Below are positions 18,784-27,729 of a DNA stretch of 64,000 bases, in pieces. Under the pieces are notes generated by a model that ran no database searches, was not told the DNA's origin, and saw nothing but the letters and a program-made list of their open reading frames with translations. Positions within the stretch are counted from its first letter, which is position 1; each line of letters begins with the position of its first letter. This DNA comes from Blastomonas ursincola. Its GTDB lineage: Bacteria; Pseudomonadota; Alphaproteobacteria; Sphingomonadales; Sphingomonadaceae. The DNA lies in contig NZ_VDES01000002.1 of the NCBI RefSeq assembly GCF_013607875.1, positions 1,556,297 through 1,620,296 on the forward strand, given 5' to 3'. A program made the position numbers and the translations under genes.

Positions 18784-20300
18784 TGCCCGTATCCCGGTTC
18801 GCTTGCGAGGCGCAACGCTTCGCGTGCGGCGGCGAACAGGGCGCCCGCCTTGGCCTCGCATTCGCGCTGTTCATAGTCGGGCACGCTGTCGGCGACGATG
18901 CCTGCGCCCGCCTGGACGTGCATGGTGCCGTCGCGCACGATCGCGGTGCGCAGCACGATGCAGCTGTCGACCGATCCGTCGGGCGCGAAATAGCCGACGC
19001 CGCCGGCATAGGCCCCGCGTGTCTCGGGCTCCAGCGACGCGATGATTTCGCACGCGCGCACCTTGGGCGCGCCGCTGACGGTACCGGCAGGGAAGCCCGC
19101 GAACAGCGCGTCGATCGCATCGCGGCTCGGCTCCAGCGCGCCGACCACGTTGCTGACGATGTGCATCACATGGCTGTACTGTTCGACCGTGAAGCTGTCG
19201 GTGACGCGCACCGTGCCTGCCGCCGCGACGCGGCCGACATCATTGCGGCCCAGATCGAGCAGCATCTGGTGCTCGGCCAGTTCCTTGGGATCGGCGAGCA
19301 GGCTCTGCCGGTTTTCCAGGTCCTCCGCCGGCGTCTTGCCGCGCGGACGGGTTCCCGCGATCGGGCGGATGGTCACCTCGCCATCGCGCACGCGCACCAG
19401 GATTTCGGGGCTCGATCCGATCAGCGCGAGGCCGGGCAGGTCGAGGAAATAGAGAAAGGGCGAGGGGTTCACCCGGCGCAGCGCGCGGTAGAGCTCGATC
19501 GGCGGCAGCGCGAACGGCGCGGTGAAGCGCTGGGCGAGCACGACCTGGAAGATGTCGCCCGCCTCGATATAGTCCTTGGCCTTGAGCACCATCTCGCCAT
19601 ATCGGCCTGGCGCGAGCACGGGCTGCGGCGTCAGGCTTTCCGGATCGAGCGAGGCATCGCGCACGGTGGCAGGCAGCGGCGCGTGCAGCGCGCGTTCGGC
19701 CGCATCGAGCCGTTCTTCGGCCGCAGCGATCGCCTGCTCGGGATCGCCACTGCCGGCCCAGATCGGCGCGATCAGGAACAGTTCGTCCTTCAGCCGGTCG
19801 AAGATCAGCAGCACCGTCGGGCGTACGAACAGCATGTCGGGCAGCGTCAGATCGGATTGCGGCGCGCGCGGCAGCTTCTCGACCAGACCGATCGTCTCAT
19901 AGCCGAAATAGCCGACCAGAAAGGCGAGTGCGCGCGGCAGTTCGGGCGGCACGTCCATCCGGCAGGCTTCGGCGAGGCCACGCAGCGTATCGAGCGAACC
20001 CCGCTCGCAAGGCGCGAAGGCGCCGCGATCGGTCGCCCAGGACGGATTGATCTCGGCGGCATTGCCCGAGGCGCGGAACACCAGATCGGGAGCGAGGCCG
20101 ACAAAGCTGTGCCGCGCCCGGGTCTCGCCGCCCTCGACCGATTCGAGCAGGAAGTCGCCGCGCTCGGGCTCGATCAGCTTCAGCGCAGCGGACACAGGCG
20201 TTTCGGTATCGGCGATCCGCCGCCGCCAGATCAGGCTCGACCGGCCCGCAGCCAGCGCCTCGGCGGCTTGTGCGCAATTCTGGCTGGAAGGGCCCGCCAT
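18780..20300 (-). CDS. trpE: Anthranilate synthase component I
   Basis: 506-residue chorismate-utilising enzyme, first committed step of tryptophan synthesis. The N-terminal LLESVEGG is the LLES tryptophan-feedback motif. Catalytic-domain signatures are [52 protein letters not shown] and [14 protein letters not shown]. The ATG at 20300 overlaps the ppiD stop by one base (TGATG); a TTG one codon earlier is the only alternative. No tryptophan-rich leader peptide is seen because the gene follows ppiD directly. Confidence 0.96.
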   Translation of the reverse strand: MAGPSSQNCAQAAEALAAGRSSLIWRRRIADTETPVSAALKLIEPERGDFLLESVEGGETRARHSFVGLAPDLVFRASGNAAEINPSWATDRGAFAPCERGSLDTLRGLAEACRMDVPPELPRALAFLVGYFGYETIGLVEKLPRAPQSDLTLPDMLFVRPTVLLIFDRLKDELFLIAPIWAGSGDPEQAIAAAEERLDAAERALHAPLPATVRDASLDPESLTPQPVLAPGRYGEMVLKAKDYIEAGDIFQVVLAQRFTAPFALPPIELYRALRRVNPSPFLYFLDLPGLALIGSSPEILVRVRDGEVTIRPIAGTRPRGKTPAEDLENRQSLLADPKELAEHQMLLDLGRNDVGRVAAAGTVRVTDSFTVEQYSHVMHIVSNVVGALEPSRDAIDALFAGFPAGTVSGAPKVRACEIIASLEPETRGAYAGGVGYFAPDGSVDSCIVLRTAIVRDGTMHVQAGAGIVADSVPDYEQRECEAKAGALFAAAREALRLASEPGYGQ

Positions 20301-22243
20301 CAATTTTCCCGATTACGACCGGTCAGCTGGTCCTTCACCCGCTTGATGGCTTCCGGATTGCGCTTCACATTGGCTTCGACCTTGAGCGCCGCCAGCAGCT
20401 GCCGACCATATTCGTCGGCCATCACCTGGCCAAGCTGCTGCTGCGTCGCGGCCATCAGCTCGGGGACCTTGCTCGCATCGCCGCGATTGATCTTCGACAG
20501 ATGCACGATGAACCAGCCGGTGCGGTTGGGCCCTTCGAGCACCTTGGTGGTGCCTTCGGCCATGCTGAACAGCAGCGCCACCGGCGGCGGCACGCGGCCC
20601 TGCTGCTGCATGATCGTCTGCCGGTTGGTACGGATCTGCTCGATATTGGGCAGGCGCACGCTGGTTCCGGCGACCGCCTTTTCGAGCGCCGCAGGGGTGC
20701 GCGACGACTTGGCGATGCCGTCGGCCAGCTTGCGCGCAGAGGCGAGGCCCTGCGCCAGCGCCCAGTCGGCAGCGACACGCTGGCGGACGCTGGCGAGTGG
20801 CGGCGGTGCCGCGCGCTTGATCTCCTGCACTTCGAACACGGCGAATTCCTTGCCCTGCTGCACCTCGACCAGCTGCGGCTCGGCATCTTCCTCCAGTCCG
20901 AAGGCTACGGGCAGCATCGCCTGATAGGCGCCTGTCGGAGCGAAATCGGGCCTGCCCGGCGCCTGGCCATTGGCGAGCATTTCCGGGCTGACCTGCAGCT
21001 CGAGCTTCTCGTCCTTGGCGATATCGGCAAGCGAGGCACCATCGGCGATCCGGTCTTCGAGATTGGCGGTGAAATCAGCCACCGTCTGGCGCAGCTTTTC
21101 CTGCGCGATCTCGTTTTCGAGCAGGTTGCGCACCTGCTCGACCGAACGTCCTGCAATCGCGCTGACGCTGTCGACCCGCACGACATGCCAGCCCAGCGGC
21201 GAACGTGCGGGCGCGGCAACCTTGCCTGCGGCGGTGGCGAACACGGCATTGGCGACGGCAGCAGAAGCGTTCTTGGTCAGCTCCTGCTTCGACTGGAGAC
21301 CAAGGTCGATCGGCGCTAGCCCGGCTTCCTTCGCAGCAGCGGCCATGCTGGCACCACCGTTGATCTTCGCGGCGATCGCCTTTGCGGCGGCCTCGGTCGG
21401 GACGATCAGCTGTTCGACATCGCGCTTCTCGGTCGCGGCAAATTCGGCCGAACGCTTCTTGTACAGGGCCGCGATCTCGGCGTCGCTGACCTTGACCTGG
21501 TCGCGAAAGCGGTCGGTGGTGAAGGTGGCAAAGCGCAGGATGCGGCGCTCCGGAATGCGGTAGCGCGCGGCATTGGCGGCATAGAATTTCTGCAGCTGGT
21601 CATTGGTCGGCGCGGTCTTGGGCGCGAAGGCGGCCGACGGGACAAAGGCGATCTGGCCTTCGCGACCTTCCAGGATCAGCCCGGCATAAGGCAGCGCCAT
21701 CTGCCGCGACAGCTTGGCGCCGAACGTCGCGGGCAGCAGCAGCTGGTCGCCCAGCAGGCTGCGGCGGATATCTTCGCGCACGCGCGCTTCGGTCAGACCC
21801 TGCTGGGCGAGCGCATTGCGGAACAGCGTCTCGTCGAACCGGCCATCCGCGCCCTTGAACGCCTGGATCCCCGCGATCTCGCTGTCGACCAGACGCTTGC
21901 TCGCGCCCAGGCCGATGCTGGCGGCGAATTCAGCCGAGGCATAGCTGCCGATCATCTCTTCCAGCACGCCGTCGATGCCGCCCTGCGCATCGAACGAGGC
22001 CATGTCGAGCTGCGGGTTGCGCTGGCGGAACTGCTGGAAGGCGTTGGTGACGGTGGTCGAGAACTCGCCGGTGCCGATTTCCTCGCCGCCGATCTGGGCG
22101 ACGCTTTCGTTGCCCACTCCGCCAAAGCTCGCGCCGCCGGTGACATCGGACGCCGCAAAGGCGACCGCGATCAGCGCGAGAAAGATCAGGCTGACGACAA
22201 CCCCGATCTTGGAATTGAAGAAGGAACGGAAAAAGGTGATCAT
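20300..22243 (-). CDS. ppiD: Peptidylprolyl isomerase / periplasmic folding factor (PpiD/SurA-N type)
   Basis: 647 residues anchored by one N-terminal transmembrane helix (VVVSLIFLALIAVAFAASDV) after a short cytosolic MITFFRSFFNSKIG. The periplasmic part has the SurA_N/PpiD fold (IGGEEIGTGEFSTTVTNAF, LVDSEIAGIQAFKG, FDETLFRNALAQQGLT). A parvulin-like region around residues 250-360 contains LGWHVVRVDSVSAI. It assists folding of newly exported proteins at the Sec translocon. It is the first gene of the trp/moa transcript, so the operon promoter lies in the 216 bases shared with divergent tpiA. ATG 22243 was chosen; a TTG 15 bases upstream is possible. Confidence 0.92.
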   Translation of the reverse strand: MITFFRSFFNSKIGVVVSLIFLALIAVAFAASDVTGGASFGGVGNESVAQIGGEEIGTGEFSTTVTNAFQQFRQRNPQLDMASFDAQGGIDGVLEEMIGSYASAEFAASIGLGASKRLVDSEIAGIQAFKGADGRFDETLFRNALAQQGLTEARVREDIRRSLLGDQLLLPATFGAKLSRQMALPYAGLILEGREGQIAFVPSAAFAPKTAPTNDQLQKFYAANAARYRIPERRILRFATFTTDRFRDQVKVSDAEIAALYKKRSAEFAATEKRDVEQLIVPTEAAAKAIAAKINGGASMAAAAKEAGLAPIDLGLQSKQELTKNASAAVANAVFATAAGKVAAPARSPLGWHVVRVDSVSAIAGRSVEQVRNLLENEIAQEKLRQTVADFTANLEDRIADGASLADIAKDEKLELQVSPEMLANGQAPGRPDFAPTGAYQAMLPVAFGLEEDAEPQLVEVQQGKEFAVFEVQEIKRAAPPPLASVRQRVAADWALAQGLASARKLADGIAKSSRTPAALEKAVAGTSVRLPNIEQIRTNRQTIMQQQGRVPPPVALLFSMAEGTTKVLEGPNRTGWFIVHLSKINRGDASKVPELMAATQQQLGQVMADEYGRQLLAALKVEANVKRNPEAIKRVKDQLTGRNREN

Positions 22244-22459
22244 CGGTCGGTCCGCCAAAGCGCCGGGCGTGCGATGACCCGGCCTCGTGAAAATGCGGGC
22301 TGGCTTTAGGGGGCTTTGCCGCGCGCTTCAACCCTTGGCGCCGCTGTACCAGCTGTAAACTGCGCGTGGCCTGAGTGGCCATGCCGTGGCTGGCCAAGCG
22401 GCTCGCGATTTGCTAGCCGCGCGCCCCACAGCATAAACACAAAAGGGGAAGACAGCATC

Positions 22460-23206
22460 GTGGCCAGCACAGCATCTTATATCGTCGGCAACTGGAAGAT
22501 GAACGGTAGCGCGGCCGATGTCGCGGTGCTGCAGGCGATCGCCGAGGCCGCCGCAGCAAACGGCCATGTCGATGTCGGCATCTGCCCGCCTGCAACGCTG
22601 ATCGCGGCCTTTGCCGCCGCTGCGGGCAAGGTGCAGATCGGCGCGCAGGATTGTCATGCCAAGGCTTCGGGCGCGCATACCGGCAATCTGTCCGCCGCGA
22701 TGATCCGCGAGGCGGGTGCGACCTGTTCGATCGTCGGCCATTCCGAGCGCCGCGCCGACCAGGGCGAGACCGATGCCGATGTCGCTGCCAAGGCCGAGGC
22801 GCTGCACGCTGCCGGCATGGGCGCGATCCTGTGCGTCGGCGAGACGCTGGAGGAACGCGATTCCGGCAATGCTATTGCCATCGTCACCGCGCAGCTGGCG
22901 GCGTCGCTGCCGGCATCGGCGAGCGGCGATTGGCTTTCGGTCGCGTACGAGCCGGTCTGGGCGATCGGCACGGGACGCGTGCCGGTGGCCGAGGATATCG
23001 CCGCGATGCATGCGGCGCTGCGCGCGACGCTGGTCGCGAAGCTGGGCGAGGCGGGCCAGGGCGTGCGCATTCTCTACGGCGGATCGGTCAACCCGGCCAA
23101 TGCAGCCGAAATTCTGGCCATTGCCGATGTCGGCGGCGCGCTGGTCGGCGGAGCCAGCCTCAAGGCAGAGACCTTCATCCCGATCATCGAGGCCGCACCG
23201 CGCTGA
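22460..23206 (+). CDS. tpiA: Triosephosphate isomerase
   Basis: 248-residue TIM barrel interconverting dihydroxyacetone phosphate and glyceraldehyde 3-phosphate. Catalytic residues are Lys in VGNWKMNG, His in CSIVGHSERR and Glu in VAYEPVWAIGTG. The phosphate loop is ILYGGSVNPAN and GGALVGGASLK. The start is GTG 22460, with AAAAGGGGAAG about nine bases upstream; no ATG gives the right N-terminus. Divergent from ppiD. Confidence 0.97.
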   Translation: MASTASYIVGNWKMNGSAADVAVLQAIAEAAAANGHVDVGICPPATLIAAFAAAAGKVQIGAQDCHAKASGAHTGNLSAAMIREAGATCSIVGHSERRADQGETDADVAAKAEALHAAGMGAILCVGETLEERDSGNAIAIVTAQLAASLPASASGDWLSVAYEPVWAIGTGRVPVAEDIAAMHAALRATLVAKLGEAGQGVRILYGGSVNPANAAEILAIADVGGALVGGASLKAETFIPIIEAAPR

Positions 23207-23235
23207 TCGGACCTTGGCGCGTCGAAGGCGGAGCC

Positions 23236-23304
23236 GCCGCGCCGGTTGCGCTGGCGCGGCCTAATCGCCCTGCCGCGCCGGTTGCGCTGGCGCGGCCTAA
23301 TCGC
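23236..23304 (+). repeat. Two-copy direct repeat, 33 bp with 36-bp period
   Basis: Copies at 23236-23268 and 23272-23304 are identical (beginning GCCGCGCCGGTTGCG, ending GGCCTAATCGC) and separated by three bases. They lie between tpiA and secG. With only two copies and no spacers of CRISPR type this is a small tandem duplication. Confidence 0.85.
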
Positions 23305-23350
23305 TATGTGCGCGCCAATCCTGAAATTCATTTGCTGGGTCTGACCGTTC

Positions 23351-23782
23351 ATGTCGTCGATTTTCCTGTTCATCACCATCGTGCAGACGCTGATTGCAGC
23401 GGCTCTGGTGGGTGTCATCCTCATGCAGCGTTCCGAAGGGGGTGGTCTGGGCGTCGGTGGCAATCCCAATGGCCTCATGTCGGCGCGTGGCGCCGGTGAC
23501 CTGCTCACCCGCTCGACCGCGATCCTGGCAACGCTGTTCGTGCTGCTGAGCATCGCACTGGCGGTGATGGCGGCGAACATGCACTCGGTGGGCGATATCG
23601 ATACCTCGCTCAAGCGCGGTACCCCCGCCCCGATCAGCGATCCGCTCACGGCGCCTGCTCCGGCAGCCCCTGCGGCGCCCGCCAATGGCGATCCGCTGTC
23701 GGCGGCTGGCGCGCCGGCTGCAGCGCCCGCGACGGAGGCACCTGCCGCGGCTCCGGCCCAGGGCGACGCTCCCGCCAACTGA
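23351..23782 (+). CDS. secG: Protein-export membrane protein SecG
   Basis: 143-residue non-essential subunit of the SecYEG translocon, with two transmembrane helices (FLFITIVQTLIAAALVGVIL and ILATLFVLLSIALAVMAAN). The conserved loop between them is MQRSEGGGLGVGG...MSARGAGDLLTRST. The C-terminal tail is a low-complexity Ala/Pro extension of about 55 residues, common in alphaproteobacterial SecG. The tpiA-secG-pyrG order is widespread in alphaproteobacteria. Confidence 0.95.
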   Translation: MSSIFLFITIVQTLIAAALVGVILMQRSEGGGLGVGGNPNGLMSARGAGDLLTRSTAILATLFVLLSIALAVMAANMHSVGDIDTSLKRGTPAPISDPLTAPAPAAPAAPANGDPLSAAGAPAAAPATEAPAAAPAQGDAPAN

Positions 23783-23890
23783 AATTGAGGCGGGTCGGGG
23801 AGAAATCCCCGGCTGTTCACAGATTTTTGTCTTTCCTGCGGATTCGCGCGCTTGTCAGTCTTGCGCGCGAACCGCTAACGGGTTTCTCCC

Positions 23891-25528
23891 ATGGCGCGTT
23901 ATATTTTCATCACCGGCGGCGTGGTTTCCTCTCTTGGCAAGGGCCTGATGGCCGCAAGCCTGGGCGCTCTGCTGCAGGCACGCGGGTACCGCGTGCGCAT
24001 CCGCAAGTTCGATCCCTATCTCAATGTCGATCCGGGCACGATGTCGCCCTATCAGCACGGCGAGGTGTACGTCACCGATGACGGCGCGGAGACCGATCTC
24101 GACCTTGGCCATTACGAGCGCTTCACCGGCGTGTCGGCGCGCCAGTCGGACAATGTGACCTCGGGCCGCATCTATCAGACGATCATCCAGCGCGAGCGGC
24201 GCGGCGATTATCTCGGCGCCACGGTGCAGGTCATCCCGCACGTGACCGATGCGATCAAGGAATTCGCCCAGGCCGAAACCGATGATCTCGACTTCGTGCT
24301 GTGCGAGATCGGCGGCACCGTCGGCGATATCGAATCGCTGCCGTTCATCGAGGCGATCCGCCAGCTGCGCAACGAGATCGGCCGCGAGAACACCCTGTTC
24401 GTGCACGTCACCCTGGTGCCCTATATCGCGGCGGCGGGCGAGCTGAAGACCAAGCCCACGCAGCACAGCGTGCGAGAGCTCACCTCGCTGGGCATCCAGC
24501 CCGACATCCTGCTGTGCCGCTGTGAAAAGCCGCTGCCCGATTCCGAGCGCGCCAAGATCGCGCAGTTCTGCAACGTCCGCAAGGAAGCGGTCATCCCCGC
24601 GCTCGACGCCCGCAGCATCTATGCCGTGCCGATGCAGTATCACCGCGAAGGGCTGGACAGCGAAGTGCTGCGCGCCTTCGGCATCACCGATGCGCGCGAA
24701 CCCGACCTTTCGCGCTGGGTCGATATCATGGAGCGCCATGAGCATCCCGAGGGCGAGGTGACGATCGGCGTGGTCGGCAAATATGTCGGCCTGCAGGATG
24801 CCTACAAGTCGCTGCACGAGGCACTGGTGCACGGCGGCCTCGCGAACCGGGTCAAGGTGCATGTCAAATGGCTCGATGCCGAGCTGTTCGAAAAGCTGCC
24901 CGACGACGAGCTGGCGGCCGTGCTCGAACCGATGCACGGCATCCTGGTGCCCGGCGGTTTCGGCGAGCGCGGCAGCGAGGGCAAGATTTCCTCGGTTCGT
25001 TTCGCGCGCGAACGCAACGTCCCGTTCTTCGGCATCTGTCTGGGCATGCAGATGGCGTGCATCGAAGCGGCGCGGAATACCTCCGGCATCACGGCGGCCT
25101 CTACCACCGAATTCGGCGAGACGGACGAACCGATCGTCGGCCTGATCACCGAATGGATGAGCGAATCCGGTCTGCAGAAGCGCAGCGCCGAGGGCGATCT
25201 GGGCGGTACCATGCGACTGGGCGCGTTTCCGGCCAAGCTATCGGGCAACAGCCGTGTTCGCGGCATCTACGGCACCGATATGATCAGCGAACGCCACCGC
25301 CATCGCTATGAGGTCAACACGGCCTATCACGAGCGGCTGGAACAGGGCGGGCTGGTCTTTTCCGGCATGTCGCCCGATGGCGTGCTGCCCGAGATCGTCG
25401 AGCGGCCCGATCACAGCTGGTTCGTCGGGGTGCAATATCATCCCGAGCTCAAGAGCAAGCCGTTCGATCCGCATCCGCTCTTCGCCAGCTTCATCGAGGC
25501 CGCGGTTGCGCAGAGCAGGCTGGTCTGA
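23891..25528 (+). CDS. pyrG: CTP synthase
   Basis: 545 residues; amidates UTP to CTP using glutamine and ATP. The synthetase domain opens with [16 protein letters not shown] and has [16 protein letters not shown] and [13 protein letters not shown]. The C-terminal glutamine amidotransferase has [13 protein letters not shown] with nucleophile Cys382 and a HPEL motif near the end. The 108 bases after secG contain two hairpins (GGGGA-GAAA-TCCCC and GCGCGC...GCGCGC) of unknown meaning. Length and motifs are canonical. Confidence 0.98.
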   Translation: MARYIFITGGVVSSLGKGLMAASLGALLQARGYRVRIRKFDPYLNVDPGTMSPYQHGEVYVTDDGAETDLDLGHYERFTGVSARQSDNVTSGRIYQTIIQRERRGDYLGATVQVIPHVTDAIKEFAQAETDDLDFVLCEIGGTVGDIESLPFIEAIRQLRNEIGRENTLFVHVTLVPYIAAAGELKTKPTQHSVRELTSLGIQPDILLCRCEKPLPDSERAKIAQFCNVRKEAVIPALDARSIYAVPMQYHREGLDSEVLRAFGITDAREPDLSRWVDIMERHEHPEGEVTIGVVGKYVGLQDAYKSLHEALVHGGLANRVKVHVKWLDAELFEKLPDDELAAVLEPMHGILVPGGFGERGSEGKISSVRFARERNVPFFGICLGMQMACIEAARNTSGITAASTTEFGETDEPIVGLITEWMSESGLQKRSAEGDLGGTMRLGAFPAKLSGNSRVRGIYGTDMISERHRHRYEVNTAYHERLEQGGLVFSGMSPDGVLPEIVERPDHSWFVGVQYHPELKSKPFDPHPLFASFIEAAVAQSRLV

Positions 25529-25795
25529 CCCAGGGCAATATAGGTTAACCCGAGGCGGCTGGGCGGTTGACATGCGTTAACCGCTTGACCCTCTTGGCGC
25601 AATTTTCCTGCGTGTTGCCCCAATTTACCACATACTGTAACGCCCATTTTACTCTATTTGACGGTGTTGTGCGGTGGCGCACAGCAGCGTAAAACGATTC
25701 GGGCAAAAGCACATCTGTCGGCGGCGACAGGGACGGCCGCAGCGAGATGCTCGGCAAGGACAAAGCCGACAGAAAGGAAGGAACAAGGGGCAATC

Positions 25796-26479
25796 ATGCA
25801 CGCGAACGAGCTTGCCGCGCTGTTGGCCAGCCACAGCCTGTTCGCCGATTGCGACAATGACGAGCTGTCGGACATCATCCTGCGCGGGCATTTCGTCCGC
25901 TACCGCAAGGGGCAGGAGCTGATGGGGCAGGGGGATGATGGCGACAATCTGCTGATCATCCTGACCGGATTTGCCCGGGTGAGCATGGTGGCGAGCAACG
26001 GTCACGAGATCGTGCTCGATTATGCCGAGCCCGGCTATGTCATTGGCGAGATCGCGTTTCTGGATGGCGGACCGCGCACGGCCTCGATCGAGGCGCTGAC
26101 CGAAGTGACCGCGCTTTCGCTGTCGCGGCCGGCCTTCGACGAGATTGCCGAGCGGCACGTGTCGATGCCGCGACGGATGCTCAGGGTCATGGCCAAGCGG
26201 CTGCGCCAGGCGAACGACGTGATCGAGGCGGACCGGGCCTTTACCTCCGGACCCAGGCTGGCGCGCTATCTGCTGCGCTTGATGGTTTCGGGCGCGAAGG
26301 AGGGCAAGCTCAAGCTGGACCTCAGCCAGAGCGAGCTCGGCACATTCGCGGGATTGTCACGCGAGCAGATTAATCGCCAGCTTTCCGCCTGGTCTGATGC
26401 GGGGCTGATCGAGCTCGAACAGGGACGCGTGAAGATTATCGATCGCGACACGCTGCTGGAGATTTCCGAAGCGGCCTGA
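25796..26479 (+). CDS. CRP/FNR family transcriptional regulator
   Basis: 227 residues: an N-terminal cyclic-nucleotide-binding-type beta-roll (RKGQELMGQGDDGDNLLIIL, GYVIGEIAFLDGGPRTASIEA) and a C-terminal helix-turn-helix (LSQSELGTFAGLSREQINRQ). There is no N-terminal cysteine cluster, so it is not an FNR-type iron-sulfur sensor. The effector is unknown; FLDGGPRTAS is close to but not the full cAMP phosphate-binding cassette. ATG 25796 has a purine-rich AAAGGAAGGAACAAGGGG upstream. Single gene followed by a structured region that may be its 3' UTR or a separate RNA. Confidence 0.88.
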   Translation: MHANELAALLASHSLFADCDNDELSDIILRGHFVRYRKGQELMGQGDDGDNLLIILTGFARVSMVASNGHEIVLDYAEPGYVIGEIAFLDGGPRTASIEALTEVTALSLSRPAFDEIAERHVSMPRRMLRVMAKRLRQANDVIEADRAFTSGPRLARYLLRLMVSGAKEGKLKLDLSQSELGTFAGLSREQINRQLSAWSDAGLIELEQGRVKIIDRDTLLEISEAA

Positions 26480-26504
26480 ACGATCGGCTAGGTGAGTTTT
26501 CGAG

Positions 26505-26706
26505 TTTTCCGGGGCAGGGCCAGGTTATTGCGACCCGGCCTGACCCTGCCGCCGGAAAAACCCCCGCGCCCCACGGGCGCGGGGTCCCAGTTCAGATTTT
26601 CTCCGGTGGGCGGTGCGGTAAATGCGACCCGGCCAATCCGGCCTAAGGAGAAAGCAGCGTCCTGAGCGGGCGCGGGGGGCGGGCTCGCAAGGGTCCGCCC
26701 TCTTTT
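26505..26706 (+). ncRNA. Candidate structured RNA with four hairpins and terminator
   Basis: Downstream of the CRP/FNR gene. Hairpin 1 (26505-26559) pairs TTTTCCGG, GGCAGGG and CAGG with CCTG, CCCTGCC and CCGGAAAA, about 19 bp. Hairpin 2 (26562-26584) is a perfect 10-bp CCCCGCGCCC/GGGCGCGGGG. Hairpin 3 (26598-26653) is closed by TTTCTCC/GGAGAAA. A final GGGCGG/CCGCCC stem (26677-26700) runs into TCTTTTTATT, a Rho-independent terminator. The 12-mer TGCGACCCGGCC occurs in the loop of hairpin 1 (26529) and inside hairpin 3 (26623). It could be an sRNA processed from, or a 3' UTR of, the regulator mRNA. No coding potential is seen. Confidence 0.5.
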
Positions 26707-26733
26707 TATTGCGAGCGGATGGCGATCCTATGG

Positions 26734-26925
26734 CCGCTCAGTCTGAGCCTGTCGAAGGCCCCGCGCACTAGGATCGAATGATAACCACGTCACCCCCGCG
26801 AAGGCGGGGGGGGCCGCTTCTGGCGAAAGTGAAGATGAAATAGCGGGATTCCCGCCTTCGCGGGAATGACGACCGAATCTGGTCAACCCTGGGCGCGGAG
26901 CCTTCGACTGGCTCAGGCTGAGCGG
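26734..26925. repeat. Nested pair of two palindromic repeat families
   Basis: The outer inverted arms (26734-26766 and 26893-26925) belong to a family with the core CAGNCTGAGCC and TCGAAGGC. The inner arms (26788-26817 and 26843-26871) belong to a REP-like family, GTCAYYCCCGCGAAGGCGGG. One composite sits inside the other, so the whole forms a long hairpin. It lies between the RNA candidate and hsp20. Confidence 0.8.
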
Positions 26926-27012
26926 AGGTGGCTGGCGAGGCAGGTCGGCACAACAAAAAGGGTGGGCCGTTGCCGACCCACCCCGTTGCATTCTACCCTT
27001 TTGAGCCTGGCG

Positions 27013-27495
27013 TTACGCCGCCTGGCTGTCGCCTTCATCCTTGGTCGAAGCCTCGACGACCTGCAGCTTGGGGGTGCCGTTGATCGCGATCTTCTTGGGC
27101 TTCATCGCCTCGGGCACTTCACGCACCAGATCGATGGTCAGCAGGCCATCTTCCAGATTGGCGTCGCTCACCCGCACGAAATCGGCCAGCTCGAAGCGGC
27201 GTTCGAAGTTGCGGTTGGCAATGCCCATGTGCAGGAAGTTGCCGCGCGATTCGCTCTCGGCAGCCTTGCGGCCGGACACGACCAGCAGATTCTGCTGCGC
27301 GGTGATGTCGAGCTCGTTCGGCTTGAACCCGGCAACCGCGATGGTGACGCGATAGGCGTCGTCGCTGCTGCGCTCGATGTTGAACGGGGGGTAGTTGTCG
27401 CCCTGTGCAGCCCGGGCCTGGTTTTCCAGCAAGTCGAACAGCCGGTCAAAGCCAACGGTGGTGCGGCGATAGGGGGTGAAATCAAAACGGTTCAT
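27013..27495 (-). CDS. Small heat shock protein, Hsp20/IbpA family
   Basis: 160-residue ATP-independent holdase. The alpha-crystallin domain spans about 30-125: YPPFNIERSSDDAYRVTIAV, GFKPNELDITAQQNLLVVSG, GIANRNFERRFELADFVRV and ANLEDGLLTIDL. A short C-terminal tail follows. The ATG at 27495 has AAGGA nine bases upstream, sequestered in a hairpin. Transcription is probably RpoH-driven and translation temperature-gated (see the adjoining entries). The gene is monocistronic. Confidence 0.95.
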   Translation of the reverse strand: MNRFDFTPYRRTTVGFDRLFDLLENQARAAQGDNYPPFNIERSSDDAYRVTIAVAGFKPNELDITAQQNLLVVSGRKAAESESRGNFLHMGIANRNFERRFELADFVRVSDANLEDGLLTIDLVREVPEAMKPKKIAINGTPKLQVVEASTKDEGDSQAA

Positions 27496-27586
27496 CTTCA
27501 AAATCCTTGTTCAAGCGATTTCAAATGGTTGAAGCCCGCTGCTGCGGCACTTCGGACGATGTGAACCACCCTGACGGCGTGGGCCA
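27496..27586 (-). promoter_or_regulatory. ROSE-like RNA thermometer in hsp20 5' UTR
   Basis: About 90 bases of leader with several stems (GCGTG/CACGC; CCGC/GCGG). The last hairpin (27501-27521, minus strand) pairs AAATC with GATTT and CTT with AAG, burying the SD AAGGA. The anti-SD strand reads TCGCT-TGAAC-AAGGA, matching the ROSE signature UYGCU opposite AGGA, known upstream of alphaproteobacterial ibp genes. The 5' boundary is inferred from the promoter. Confidence 0.7.
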
Positions 27587-27592
27587 CGCGAT

Positions 27593-27622
27593 AAATCTAG
27601 GCGCTGGAAATCGCGTTTCAAG
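27593..27622 (-). promoter_or_regulatory. RpoH (sigma-32) promoter of hsp20
   Basis: Minus-strand CTTG, 17 bases, CCTAGATTT: the alphaproteobacterial heat-shock promoter pattern (CTTG-N17/18-CYTATNTNNG) with one mismatch in the -10 region. Confidence 0.72.
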
Positions 27623-27686
27623 ATCATTTTTTTGAAGAAGGGGATGCCCGCGGGGCGGCACAGCCCGGCGTCTGCAGCAGAAGAAA

Positions 27687-27722
27687 AAAGAGCGTCCGGC
27701 CCCCAAGACCCGGACGCTCTTT
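27687..27722 (-). terminator. Strong terminator on the minus strand, upstream of lolC
   Basis: Perfect 13-bp stem AAAGAGCGTCCGG / CCGGACGCTCTTT with a 10-base loop, followed on the minus strand by a T run. It can work in both directions. No annotated minus-strand gene precedes it, so it may end an unrecognised short transcript or block read-through. Confidence 0.75.
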
Positions 27723-27729
27723 ATCAGGT

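Noticed and set aside
23236-23304. CRISPR array
   Set aside because: Only two repeat copies separated by three bases; no spacers and no cas genes.
23783-23890. Attenuator or riboswitch before pyrG
   Set aside because: Two hairpins are present but no poly-T follows immediately and no known pyrG control element of this kind exists in Gram-negatives; not supported enough.
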